NCBI GenBank assembly: GCA_964474905.1
Contig: CAYYUP010000001.1
Location: 1 to 64,000 of the forward strand
From: JADJRG01 sp964474905
Lineage (GTDB): Bacteria; Myxococcota_A; Polyangia; Nannocystales; Nannocystaceae
Length of the DNA stretch: 64,000 bases
Direction of reading: 5' to 3'
Shown here piece by piece: positions 16,588-24,210 of the stretch. The position numbers were made by a program, and so were the translations under genes. Under the pieces are notes generated by a model. It did not search any database, was not told the origin of the DNA, and was given only the letters and a program-made list of their open reading frames with translations. How positions within the stretch are numbered: the stretch's first letter is position 1; each line of letters starts with the position of its first letter.

Positions 16588-17037
16588 TCACTTGGCCGGG
16601 TTTGTATTGTCGGCGGCCTTTGCCTTTGCCTTTGCTCCACAGCCGCCTTCGCAGGCCTCGGCGCCGCATTTCATCTCGGCCTTGGCCTTGCTGTCGCAGT
16701 CGCCCTCGCAGGCCTCGGCGGCCTTGGCTTTGGCTCCGCAGCCGCCTTCGCAGCCGCCTCCGCACTTCATCTCGGCCTTGCCGTCGGTCTTGGGCGTTGC
16801 CTTGCCGCCGCAGGCACCCTCGGCGCAGCCCCCTTCTGCACACTTCATTTCGGCCTTGGCGGCCTTGTCAGCGCTGGCGTCGGTCTTGTCGGCCTTGTCG
16901 GCCTTGTCGGCCTTGTCGGCCTGGACTGGCTTCTCCGCCGTGCGGATCTCGGTCACGTCGGACTGCGAAGTGCAGGCCCCAAGCGGGAATCCGCTGCCGA
17001 GAACGGCGAGTGCTGCAGAGATTGTCTTGATGTCCAC
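16588..17037 (-). CDS. Cys-rich RiPP precursor B (MNIO substrate candidate)
   Basis: Predicted 149-residue precursor. The N-terminus MDIKTISAALAVLGSGFPLG is followed by AC at 21 to 22, giving a short signal-like segment with a lipobox-like Cys22, almost the same as in the neighbouring precursor. A spacer with ADK repeats (about 40 to 52) follows. The core holds 11 Cys (66, 71, 76, 92, 96, 100, 110, 114, 124, 129, 133). KAEMKC occurs three times (ends at 66, 92 and 124), and CEGGCGAKAK or close variants recur. The start is GTG at 17037 with AGGA eight bases upstream. The MNIO-DUF2063 fusion starts 16 bases after the stop. MNIO substrates known elsewhere are Cys-rich peptides of this kind, some copper-binding; the substrate relation here is inferred from gene order and composition. 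Confidence 0.82.
   Translation of the reverse strand: MDIKTISAALAVLGSGFPLGACTSQSDVTEIRTAEKPVQADKADKADKADKTDASADKAAKAEMKCAEGGCAEGACGGKATPKTDGKAEMKCGGGCEGGCGAKAKAAEACEGDCDSKAKAEMKCGAEACEGGCGAKAKAKAADNTNPAK
16885..16920 (-). repeat. 9-bp tandem repeat coding Ala-Asp-Lys units
   Basis: Four perfect copies of the 9-mer CTTGTCGGC (plus strand) lie inside precursor B and encode its ADK repeats in the spacer before the Cys-rich core. Copy number may vary between strains. Confidence 0.85.
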
Positions 17038-17073
17038 TGGCGGGATCCTATTCGTTGATCGGGCAATTGAACA

Positions 17074-17101
17074 GGGCCACAGCCCATCGGAGCTGCGGCC
17101 C
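17074..17101 (-). terminator. hairpin between the two precursor genes, possible attenuator
   Basis: On the minus strand a 10-bp stem with one G-U pair (17092..17101 with 17074..17083, loop of 8) lies in the 89-base gap after precursor A and is followed by TGTTCAATT. The U tract is weak, so partial read-through is likely. It could make precursor A more abundant than precursor B and the enzyme, or protect the 3' end of the precursor A message. This is inferred only. Confidence 0.4.
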
Positions 17102-17126
17102 GTATTGGGTCGTTGGTATCGACGGC

Positions 17127-17591
17127 CTAGCCGCAGGTACCTTCGCCGCACTTCTCTTCGGCGGCCTTTTTCTTCTTCTTCTTCTTCTTGGTCTTGGTCT
17201 TGGTTTTGGTCTTGGTCGGCTCTGGCGTGGCCTCGGTTTTGGCGATGGTCTCAGAGCTCTGGTCGCTGCTGGCGTCGGCCTCGGAGTCGCCAGCGACGGC
17301 GCTTTCGGCTGTGCTCGCCTCGGCGTCTGCACCTGCTTCGGCGTCGACGCTATCCTCATCAGCGTGGTGCTCGGCGCCGCAGCCTGCCTCACCACCGCAG
17401 TCCTTTTCGCCCTTGTCGCCGCCGCATCCCTTTTCACCGCCGCATCCCTTGTCGCCGCCGCAGCTCTTGTCGCTGGCTCCCTGCTCGGAGCCCGGGACTT
17501 CGGTCGCATCTGCCTGCGAACTCTTGCAGGCAGAGAGGTTGAGTCCGGTGCCAAGCACCGCGAGGGCGGTATAAATTGTCTTGATGTCCAT
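17127..17591 (-). CDS. Cys-rich RiPP precursor A with C-terminal EKCGEGTCG
   Basis: Predicted 154-residue precursor. The N-terminus MDIKTIYTALAVLGTGLNLS then AC resembles precursor B, with a lipobox-like LSAC ending at Cys22. A first Cys cluster has Cys44, 50, 56, 65 and 71 in CGG-x-x-G units (six-residue spacing broken once by nine). An acidic Ala/Ser/Glu linker (about 75 to 125) and a Thr-Lys then poly-Lys stretch (127 to 142) follow. The end is EKCGEGTCG with Cys148 and Cys153, close to the EGKCG repeats of HvfA-type copper-binding precursors. The ATG at 17591 has an AGGAG Shine-Dalgarno eight bases upstream. It lies 33 bases after the YceI-like gene. As a substrate of the downstream MNIO enzyme it is a strong candidate, but unproven. 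Confidence 0.84.
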   Translation of the reverse strand: MDIKTIYTALAVLGTGLNLSACKSSQADATEVPGSEQGASDKSCGGDKGCGGEKGCGGDKGEKDCGGEAGCGAEHHADEDSVDAEAGADAEASTAESAVAGDSEADASSDQSSETIAKTEATPEPTKTKTKTKTKKKKKKKKAAEEKCGEGTCG

Positions 17592-17624
17592 TGTCTTCTC
17601 CTGGTCGCTATGAATGTGTGTCGC

Positions 17625-18521
17625 CTACTTGGCGGCCTTTTCGTCGGCCGGGGGGGCGGGCGCCTTGTCGGCTGCAGGTGCGGCCGGCTTTGGGCTCTTG
17701 GCGCCGGCGGTCGCGGTGAACTCGACCCCGACCATGGCCTCCTTGGAGACCTTGTCGGAGAGGGCACCTAGGGTCTTTGCGGCGAGCTTGCCGAAGGCCT
17801 CGCGGGGCTGCACTTCGTACTCTTCGAGGCCGATCGCCAGGAGCTTGACGGTCTTGACCTCGATCGACTTGGGCGTATCGCCGTCGAAGTGGAAGACGAC
17901 CTCGAGCTCGGCCGCCTTTTTGGCCTTGCGCTGATGGAGGAGGAACTCGCCCTCGACCTTGAGTGTCACCTTGCGCTCGGCGCCCTCCATCTTTGAGATG
18001 TCTTTCTCGGAGGCCGAGAGCACGTTTTGCACCGAGTACTCGATGAGAGCATTTTTCTTGCGATCCTCTTCGGGTGCATCCTCGCCGATCTCGAGCCAGG
18101 CGCGGGCGTGTTCGTTTTGCAGGTCGCTCTTGGTCTCTTCGCCGTACTCGCCCTCTTTTTCGGCCTTGCTCTGGAAGAGCTCGAGGTCGGTGATGTCGAC
18201 GTGAACGAGGCCTGTGCTCTTGGTGACGTCCATGAAGTCGACGGTCACTTCGCCGCTGATCGCGTTGGCTGGCACGCGGCCGCGGATCTTCTCGAAGGGT
18301 GCGTCCATCTCGAAGCTGAGCTTGCCGCCCTCGGCGTCGATCTTAAACGTCGTTGCGTCGAGGCTCTTCGGCTTGACCGGCGCCTCGAGCTTTTCGGCCT
18401 TCTCGGCGAGCGGCTTCTCGGGCTCGCCGCTGCAGCCGGTGAAGAGAGGAGCGAGGGCCAGCGTGGCCAGTGACATGGAAAGGATCGCGCGTCGCATGGT
18501 GGTGTTCATCCGTGTGGTCAT
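17625..18521 (-). CDS. YceI-like lipoprotein heading the MNIO/RiPP operon
   Basis: A lipid-anchored protein with a YceI-like lipocalin domain. The signal region is MRRAILSMSLATLALAPLFTGC with lipobox FTGC. The domain begins near FKIDAEGGKLSFEM, continues with PFEKIRGRVPANAISGEVTV and has the family's Asn/Asp-x-His element (QNEHARAWLEIG). The tail is Ala/Pro/Lys-rich. YceI proteins bind isoprenoid or other hydrophobic ligands; the ligand here is unknown. Three in-frame ATGs (18521, 18509, 18497) all keep the signal peptide. I list the first of them and leave out a further upstream extension of 17 residues that does not resemble a signal. The two Cys-rich precursors and the MNIO fusion follow on the same strand, so it is the likely first gene of that operon. 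Confidence 0.82.
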   Translation of the reverse strand: MTTRMNTTMRRAILSMSLATLALAPLFTGCSGEPEKPLAEKAEKLEAPVKPKSLDATTFKIDAEGGKLSFEMDAPFEKIRGRVPANAISGEVTVDFMDVTKSTGLVHVDITDLELFQSKAEKEGEYGEETKSDLQNEHARAWLEIGEDAPEEDRKKNALIEYSVQNVLSASEKDISKMEGAERKVTLKVEGEFLLHQRKAKKAAELEVVFHFDGDTPKSIEVKTVKLLAIGLEEYEVQPREAFGKLAAKTLGALSDKVSKEAMVGVEFTATAGAKSPKPAAPAADKAPAPPADEKAAK

Positions 18522-18543
18522 AGGTTCGTTGACCGTCGCCGGC

Positions 18544-18572
18544 GTGTTACACGATGCGTGCTCTGCGGACAA
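18544..18572 (-). promoter_or_regulatory. candidate sigma-70-like promoter of the RiPP operon
   Basis: Reading the minus strand, TTGTCC (18572..18567) is separated by 17 bases from TAACAC (18549..18544), about 22 bases before the first possible ATG of the YceI-like gene. The match to consensus is partial, and no metal-responsive operator could be recognised. Confidence 0.3.
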
Positions 18573-18713
18573 AGAAAGTGAGGCCGCTTTCGCACTTTTA
18601 AGGCATCCTGCGAGGGTGTAGGGCAGCGAACGACGTCTGCCACCGTGTTCCGTGAACGATCGTCGTTCGTGTTCGATCCTTCGAATTTCGCGGCGGCGGC
18701 GCGCATCGTCGCG

Positions 18714-19379
18714 CTACTTGCAATCGCCCCCGAGCAGCGGCGTATCGCACCCCTCGAAGTCGAAGGGGATGCACGTGTCGAGGAACTCGTAGGGTTGTTT
18801 GGGGTCGACGTCGATTGGGCAGGCGTAGGTGATCGCGTCGCCACAGGCGCTCTCTGGAATGCAGCCTTGGAACTCGAGGAGGGGGAACGTGCAGTGCTTG
18901 ACCAGGTTGACCTTCTTGGCGAACAGACCCATGCAGCCGACGTCCTGTTCGCATTGGGCTTCATTGAGGTCGTAGCATTCGTCGCCGCCGGTGCTGCTGG
19001 TGCCGGTGGTAGTAGTGCCGGTAGTCGTGGTGCCGGTAGTGCCGGTGGTGCCGGTGGTGCCGGTGGTGGTGCCGGCGCCGGTCGTGTCGCTGTCGCCAGT
19101 GGTGTCGGTGTCGCCCATCGAGGTGGATTCGCCGCTGCCCGTGGACGTTCCGGTTTCATCCGCGGTGGTGCCGGTGGCGGGTGCCGAGTCAGAAACGCTA
19201 CCACTGGCGCCGTTTGTGCTCTCAGGCGATGTCGTGGTGCCTGTGCTGGTGGTACCGGAGGTGGAGGAGGCGCCACTCGCTGCGGTCTGAGTTGTGTTCG
19301 TGTCGAGCTCGACGATCATCGAAGAGCAAGCGAGAGAGAGGCTCGCAGAGCTAAGTATAAGGATCGAAAAAATACGCAT
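18714..19379 (-). CDS. lipoprotein with Thr/Gly/Ser-rich linker and C-terminal Cys-rich domain
   Basis: The protein starts MRIFSILILSSASLSLACSS, a lipoprotein signal with lipobox SLAC. Residues about 30 to 130 are almost only Thr, Ser, Gly and some Asp/Glu, with runs such as TTGTTGTTGTTG, a flexible surface linker typical of Nannocystaceae-type secreted proteins. The C-terminal about 90 residues carry roughly ten Cys in patterns such as ECYDLNEAQCEQDVGCMG and end in GGDCK, suggesting a small disulfide-bonded domain. I do not recognise a specific family. The linker DNA is strongly repetitive (GTGCCGGTA-type units around 19000..19110). No operon partner is evident; the RiPP operon begins 193 bases further on, on the same strand. 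Confidence 0.82.
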   Translation of the reverse strand: MRIFSILILSSASLSLACSSMIVELDTNTTQTAASGASSTSGTTSTGTTTSPESTNGASGSVSDSAPATGTTADETGTSTGSGESTSMGDTDTTGDSDTTGAGTTTGTTGTTGTTGTTTTGTTTTGTSSTGGDECYDLNEAQCEQDVGCMGLFAKKVNLVKHCTFPLLEFQGCIPESACGDAITYACPIDVDPKQPYEFLDTCIPFDFEGCDTPLLGGDCK

Positions 19380-19421
19380 GAACGCAGAGTAGAGGAAGCT
19401 CGAGCGAGTCTCCAGCCGAAA

Positions 19422-21389
19422 TCACCGGGCGTCGTTGTCGATGCCAAGCATCGCTTCGATCGTCACGCGGGCGATCGCCTGGTAGGTAGGTCGTGCTTCG
19501 TCGTAGATCGATCGAGCGCGCCGTGAATTGCCGTCGGTCTCGAGGAGCGCACGGTAGAGCGTCGTCAGGTATTTGCGCCGCCCGATGGTCGTCAAGAACC
19601 AGCGTAAACGTTGGTCTACACCCTTGTATCGCGCTCGTATCGAGATCTCGAGCCAGGCGGCAAGGAGTTCGCGGTTGTCACTCTGGGTCAGCTCGTGATG
19701 AGCGTCGAGGTCGGCGAGTTGGGTCGCAGAGACGTCGGCGGGCAGGCGATCGATGAAGTGCATCCAATGTAGTGGGCTCCACTTCTCACCGAGGGCACGG
19801 CTCTGGAGAGTTCCGGTGCTCCAGGCTGCAGCGTCGGCCTCGACGGCGATAAACGATTCGGCCCGCGGATTTGGTACGTCGCTTTGGAGGCCAGGGCCGT
19901 AGATCCAGAGGTCCAGATCCGGGGCCTTATGGCCCGGTAGCGGCGTCGAGACGTCGAGCAGGCGTGTTTGTGTGAACTCGACGAAGGCGGCGGTCGTCTG
20001 GCTGGTGAAGGCGTGCTCGTCGAACCACGCGCGGAGAAATGGATCGAAGCGCTTGCGCCCGTAGGTGTCCTCTAGGAGGCGGAAAAAGAGCGCGCCTTTC
20101 TCGTAGGCGACGTCGGAGAAGACCGCGTCGGGATCGCGGCCATGCTCACTCGATCGCAGGCTTTGCTCGCTCTTTGGGATCTCGGCGAGGGACTCCAGGA
20201 GCAGCTGTTTACCCAGCGTGGCTTCCATCTCGGCGCGCTCGCGGCCGTAGAGCGCCTCGATGATCCGTCGCTCGAGATAGGTCGTTGGGCCCTCGTTGAG
20301 CCAGAGATCATCCCAGGTCGCGTTGGTCACCAGATTGCCCGACCAGGAGTGGGCGAGCTCGTGGGCGATCAGCGAGATGAGCGAGCGATCGCCGGCTAGG
20401 ATCGTCGGCGTCGCGAAGGTGACGATCGGGTTTTCCATGCCACCAAAGGGGAAGGAGGGCGGCAGGATCAGCACTTCGTAGCGCCCCCAGCGGTAGGGTC
20501 CGAAGTCGGCTTCGATCGCTGGCAGCATCGTCTCGAGTTCGGCGAGTTCTTCGGCGGCTCCGGGCAGCACGGCAGGCTCGGCCCAGACAGCCGTGCGCGG
20601 GCCGAGCTCGCGCTTGTGCAGATCGCCGACCGCGATCGCGAGCAAGTAGGCGGGGATCGCCTGGTCGAGGGAAAAGCGGTAGTGCGTGCCTTCGCTGTCC
20701 TTGGTGATGCCGTCGTCGTTGGCGGCCATCAATGCCCGCAGTGGCCGGTCGACCGAGACCGTCGCCCGCATCGGTGTGCGGATTGCCGGGCTGTCCTGGC
20801 AGGGGATCCAGGAGCGCGCGTGGATCGCCTGGGATTGGCTGTACAGAAAGGGCGAGTCGCCGCTTGTCTGCGCCGGTGCCAGCCACTGCAGACCGCTGGC
20901 TTCGGGCGCTGTTTGGTAGCGGATGCGGACCCGATCGCTGCCCTTTGGCAGGTCGATGGTGAGCGGCGATCCGAGGCGCCTGTCGGCGTCGCCGAGTTCA
21001 AAGCTGGTGGGGCTCCAGGCGGGCTCAGATCCGGGGCTTGGCGGACCCGCAGCCTCGACCCCGTCGATCTGCAGATCCCGGGTATCGAGGCGTAAAGGCG
21101 CGGATGGATCGAGGCGTTCGATACGGTAGGTGACGGCGCCTGCGATCCTGTGATCGGCGAAGCGAACCTGGAGATCGAGCGCTAGGTCGCGGACGACGAC
21201 CTGCTCGGCGCGGGCGTAGGAGTGGGGATCGTCGGTCGCGCGCACCTGGGATTGCGCGGGTAGCGAGGCGGGCTCGCGACTGTCACTGTGCTCACGGTGC
21301 TCACGGGGTTGCGGCGTGGTACAGGCGAGCGCGCAGATCAGGGGCAGCAGGGGGCGCAGGAGCTTGGAGATGGCGGGACGCGTTGGCAC
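19422..21389 (-). CDS. M1 family zinc aminopeptidase lipoprotein
   Basis: Metallopeptidase of the M1/leukotriene A4 hydrolase-like family. It shows the exopeptidase motif PFGGMENP and the zinc site HELAHSWSGN with the third ligand 18 residues on in LWLNEGPTTYLE. The N-terminus reads PTRPAISKLLRPLLPLICALAC, a signal with lipobox ALAC ending at Cys23, so it is probably membrane-anchored and acts on peptides outside the cytoplasm. I chose the GTG at 21389. The open frame extends far upstream, but that part runs through the terminator hairpin and overlaps the Bax-inhibitor-like gene and has no M1 similarity. Total length is 655 residues. It has the N-terminal beta domain, catalytic domain and C-terminal helical domain expected of the LTA4H group. 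Confidence 0.92.
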   Translation of the reverse strand: MPTRPAISKLLRPLLPLICALACTTPQPREHREHSDSREPASLPAQSQVRATDDPHSYARAEQVVVRDLALDLQVRFADHRIAGAVTYRIERLDPSAPLRLDTRDLQIDGVEAAGPPSPGSEPAWSPTSFELGDADRRLGSPLTIDLPKGSDRVRIRYQTAPEASGLQWLAPAQTSGDSPFLYSQSQAIHARSWIPCQDSPAIRTPMRATVSVDRPLRALMAANDDGITKDSEGTHYRFSLDQAIPAYLLAIAVGDLHKRELGPRTAVWAEPAVLPGAAEELAELETMLPAIEADFGPYRWGRYEVLILPPSFPFGGMENPIVTFATPTILAGDRSLISLIAHELAHSWSGNLVTNATWDDLWLNEGPTTYLERRIIEALYGRERAEMEATLGKQLLLESLAEIPKSEQSLRSSEHGRDPDAVFSDVAYEKGALFFRLLEDTYGRKRFDPFLRAWFDEHAFTSQTTAAFVEFTQTRLLDVSTPLPGHKAPDLDLWIYGPGLQSDVPNPRAESFIAVEADAAAWSTGTLQSRALGEKWSPLHWMHFIDRLPADVSATQLADLDAHHELTQSDNRELLAAWLEISIRARYKGVDQRLRWFLTTIGRRKYLTTLYRALLETDGNSRRARSIYDEARPTYQAIARVTIEAMLGIDNDAR

Positions 21390-21461
21390 GTGCGCATGAG
21401 TGTACGGGACAGGTGCGCGCGTGCTGCGAGGACCGGGCGCGAGTGCCTCGTTTAACGAAGA

Positions 21462-21492
21462 GAGGGCGCGCTGGCTGTGCCAGTGCGCCCTC
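21462..21492 (-). terminator. intrinsic-type terminator after the Bax-inhibitor-like gene
   Basis: A 13-bp stem with one G-U pair (21462..21474 with 21480..21492, five-base loop) lies 35 bases beyond the stop of the minus-strand gene. In the minus-strand transcript it is followed by a U-rich TCTTCGTT. It separates that gene from the M1 peptidase downstream. Confidence 0.6.
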
Positions 21493-21526
21493 CGGGTGAT
21501 CCTGAGGGTGAACTCAGTCGTGGAAC

Positions 21527-22288
21527 TCAGTCGCGGAGTGCCATGAAGAGACGGATGACGTACCAGAAGAGCAGTGCGACCGAGGCGAATAGCTTGAGGG
21601 AGGCCGCGACGTACTGATCTGTTCGGTAGTGGTGGAGGACGTTGGAGGTGTCGTAGAGGATGTAGCAGGCTGCGAAGGCGATCATCAGCACGGTGAAGAT
21701 GATGCCCAGCGAGAAGCCGAAGACGATGCTGGCGACGATCAGCCCGGCGGCGGAGAGGCCGACGATGCCGAGGGCGCTGCGCATCCACGAAAAGTCCTTC
21801 TTGGTATAGAGAACGATGCCGGTGAGCGCCGAGAAGATCGCCATCGTCGACACACCAGCGGTGAAGATGATCGGGTTCTCGGGACCGCTCATGTACTGCG
21901 CCATCATCAGGAGAGGCACAAAGATGATCGCCTCGCCGAGCACGTAGAGGCTGAGGCCGGCGTACTGGAGGGGCAGCGAAGTCGCCGAGCGGGCCCACTT
22001 ATCGGCGACATAGGACACCGCCATAAAGGCGCCGAGAACGATGAGCCAGGTGTACTGGCTGCTGTTCTCACTGAAGAGCGTGCTGGCCACAAAGGAGGTG
22101 ACGGTATCGGAGCTGAGGAGGAGGAACTCCAGGCCGACAAAGCCGAGGATGGCTCCGGCGAGGTGCAGATAGGTTCTTTCGATGAACTTCGCGCGCTCCT
22201 CGACCCCAGTCGCGGAGACCGGAGGCCCGAGTTCGATCGCGCTGCCGAGGTGTTGGGGTTGCTGCTGCTGTTGGTTGTAGAAGCTCAC
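21527..22288 (-). CDS. Bax inhibitor-1/YbhL family membrane protein
   Basis: The protein has seven hydrophobic segments and the family's C-terminal pattern (ACYILYDTSNVLHHY then ASLKLFASVALLFWYVIRLF). The N-terminus is a Gln-rich cytoplasmic stretch (FYNQQQQQPQHLG). I chose the GTG at 22288 because AGGAG sits seven bases upstream. The ATG at 22309 would place that Shine-Dalgarno inside the gene. At 253 residues it is of normal length. Bacterial members (YccA, YbhL, BsYetJ) are pH-sensitive calcium leak channels or FtsH modulators; which applies here is unknown. It is divergent from the ABC exporter operon and is followed by a terminator. Confidence 0.93.
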   Translation of the reverse strand: MSFYNQQQQQPQHLGSAIELGPPVSATGVEERAKFIERTYLHLAGAILGFVGLEFLLLSSDTVTSFVASTLFSENSSQYTWLIVLGAFMAVSYVADKWARSATSLPLQYAGLSLYVLGEAIIFVPLLMMAQYMSGPENPIIFTAGVSTMAIFSALTGIVLYTKKDFSWMRSALGIVGLSAAGLIVASIVFGFSLGIIFTVLMIAFAACYILYDTSNVLHHYRTDQYVAASLKLFASVALLFWYVIRLFMALRD

Positions 22289-22408
22289 GATGTTCTCCTG
22301 TCGGCCCATAAAATGGAGCCGCTGCGCCCATTTTCCGGGTCGCCGGCCAGAATAACCCTCCGTTAGGGGGTCGGCAAGCGGGGGCGCGGTTAGGGTAGGC
22401 TCGCGGCC

Positions 22409-23404
22409 GTGGCAGAACCCGCCGTGGCCGCAGAGCGGCTCTCTAAGCGCTTTACGGTCGCACGTCGCGGGGCTGGCTTTGGCGCCGCTGTGCGCGCGCT
22501 CATCCGTCGCCAAAACGAGACCGTGGACGCTGTACTCGACCTCTCGCTGACCATCCAGGAGGGGGAGCGCGTTGGTCTGCTCGGTCCCAATGGCGCTGGC
22601 AAGACGACGACGCTGAAGATGCTTGCCGGCCTGCTCCATCCGAGCGCGGGCTCGCTCAAGGTTCTCGGACAGGTGCCAAAGCTGCGGGCGCCGGATTTCT
22701 TGCGCTCGATCGCCATGGTGATGGGGCACAAGCGCCAGCTCAGCTGGGATCTGCCCGCGGTCGACACTTTCGAGCTGCACCGGGTGATTTACGACATCGC
22801 CCGGGCCGATTATCAGCGGCGGCTCGACGAGCTGGTGACGCTGCTCCGCGCCGCCGATCTCATCGGCAAACCTGTGCGAACGCTCAGCCTTGGTGAACGC
22901 ATGAAATGCGAGATGATCGCGGCGCTGCTGCACAGCCCGCGCGTGCTCTTTCTCGACGAGCCGACCCTCGGCATGGATGTGTCGATGCAGCTAGCGCTTC
23001 GCGAATTCATCCGCCGCTACAACGAAGAGCAGGGCGCGACGGTGGTGCTGACCAGCCACTACATGGAGGACGTCGCTGCGCTCTGTCCGAGGGTTGTTGT
23101 TATCGACGGCGGGCGGCTGCGCTTTGACGGTGAGATCGGCGAACTCACCCGGAGGATACGACCGCGTCGGCGGATCCATGTCGCCGCCGACAGAATCCCC
23201 GAGCAGGCGGTGCTCGCCCGTTTCGGCGAGGTGATCGAACGAGACGACGCGCGCCTGGTTCTCGATGTCACGCCGGATGCGGTTGCGAGGGTCGTGCCGG
23301 AGCTCCTGGCCCTGCCGGGAAGCCGCGAACTCGTGGTCCGCGACGCGCCGCTCGAGGAGGTCATGCGTGAGCTCTTCGATCGATCGCAGGGGAAGAGCGT
23401 TTGA
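22409..23404 (+). CDS. ABC-2 type exporter ATP-binding protein
   Basis: ATPase subunit with Walker A GPNGAGKTT, Q-loop region near VMGHKRQL, signature LSLGERMK (the common LSGGQ being replaced), Walker B VLFLDEPTLGMD and the switch His in TSHYME. The C-terminal about 90 residues form an extra regulatory-like domain. It belongs to the group of uncharacterised ABC-2 exporters whose ATPase is found with two different six-helix permeases (COG4586 with COG4587 and COG3694), and that is what follows here. The start is GTG at 22409. The first permease overlaps its stop by four bases (TTGA), showing an operon. The substrate cannot be predicted. Confidence 0.92.
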   Translation: MAEPAVAAERLSKRFTVARRGAGFGAAVRALIRRQNETVDAVLDLSLTIQEGERVGLLGPNGAGKTTTLKMLAGLLHPSAGSLKVLGQVPKLRAPDFLRSIAMVMGHKRQLSWDLPAVDTFELHRVIYDIARADYQRRLDELVTLLRAADLIGKPVRTLSLGERMKCEMIAALLHSPRVLFLDEPTLGMDVSMQLALREFIRRYNEEQGATVVLTSHYMEDVAALCPRVVVIDGGRLRFDGEIGELTRRIRPRRRIHVAADRIPEQAVLARFGEVIERDDARLVLDVTPDAVARVVPELLALPGSRELVVRDAPLEEVMRELFDRSQGKSV

Positions 23405-24207
23405 GGGCGATGCGTCGTCTCTCCGTGCTCGCAGCGCTTTGGCGCCTGGGGTTTGCCGAGGCCCTCGCCTACCGAGCATCCCTTGCGATTTGGATCCTGG
23501 CGACGACCTTTCCTCTGGTCGCGTTAGCACTTTGGGCGGGTATTGCTCGCGCAGGTGGGCCCGTTGGTGGCTATGGCGAGGCCGAGTTTGTCGCCTACTT
23601 TGTCACCGCTTTTGTGGTCCGGCAGCTCACTGCGTCGTGGGTCGTTTGGGATCTCGAACGGCAGATCCGGCTCGGCGAACTCAGTGTGCTCCTGCTGCGG
23701 CCGGTATCGCCGATCCTCCACCACATGATGCAGAACTTGGCGGCGTTGCCAGTGCGTCTGTTGCTGGCGCTACCGCTGGCGATCGTCGTCCTGATCGCCG
23801 CAGGTGGTCTCGAAATCACCGGTGATGCGCAGCTCCTGATGCTGGCCTTGCCGGCGCTGCTCGGCGCTTGGATCTTGAACTTCGCGATCCAGACGGTGAT
23901 CGCCAGTTTGGCATTTTGGTGGCAGCGATCGGCGACGCTCTTCGAGATTTGGACTTGCTTCTTCGTGGTTCTCTCGGGCTACGCATTGCCGACCAGCCTG
24001 TTGCCGGGAGGGCTTGCGGGGGCCGTGCGCGTGCTGCCCTTTCACGCGCTCTTGGGCTTTCCGGTCGAGCTTTTGCTCGGCCAACTGGGGGTCCGCGAGG
24101 CGCTGTATTTCCTCACCCTGCAATGGCTCTGGGTCGCGCTCAGCGTTGGCCTCGCGATCCTCACCTGGCGCCGGGGACTGCGGGCCTACAGCGCTTTTGG
24201 TGCCTGA
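23401..24207 (+). CDS. ABC-2 type exporter permease 1
   Basis: Integral membrane protein of 268 residues with about six hydrophobic helices and the N-terminal pattern RLGFAEALAYRASLAIWIL typical of the COG4587-like permeases. It also has an amphipathic VVWDLERQIRLGELSVLLLRP segment after the second helix. The TTG at 23401 overlaps the stop of the ATPase gene by four bases. An ATG at 23410 is an equally possible start that loses only three residues. The second permease begins three bases after its stop. Confidence 0.88.
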   Translation: MRAMRRLSVLAALWRLGFAEALAYRASLAIWILATTFPLVALALWAGIARAGGPVGGYGEAEFVAYFVTAFVVRQLTASWVVWDLERQIRLGELSVLLLRPVSPILHHMMQNLAALPVRLLLALPLAIVVLIAAGGLEITGDAQLLMLALPALLGAWILNFAIQTVIASLAFWWQRSATLFEIWTCFFVVLSGYALPTSLLPGGLAGAVRVLPFHALLGFPVELLLGQLGVREALYFLTLQWLWVALSVGLAILTWRRGLRAYSAFGA

Positions 24208-24210
24208 AAA

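Noticed and set aside
16572..17771. Plus-strand Ala/Leu/Gly-rich frames opposite the precursor genes
   Set aside because: They mirror the repeat-rich Cys/Lys/Ala codons of the precursors; there are no Shine-Dalgarno sites or recognisable domains on the plus strand, whereas the minus strand has both starts and the paired N-termini.
18627..18669. Inverted repeat CGAACGACG/CGTCGTTCG after the Thr/Gly-linker lipoprotein gene
   Set aside because: The 25-base loop and lack of a U tract make it a poor terminator; it may be chance in this composition, so it is not listed as a feature.
21390..21998. Upstream extension of the M1 peptidase frame
   Set aside because: It crosses the terminator hairpin and lies in another frame of the Bax-inhibitor-like gene; the lipoprotein signal at the GTG 21389 marks the real start.
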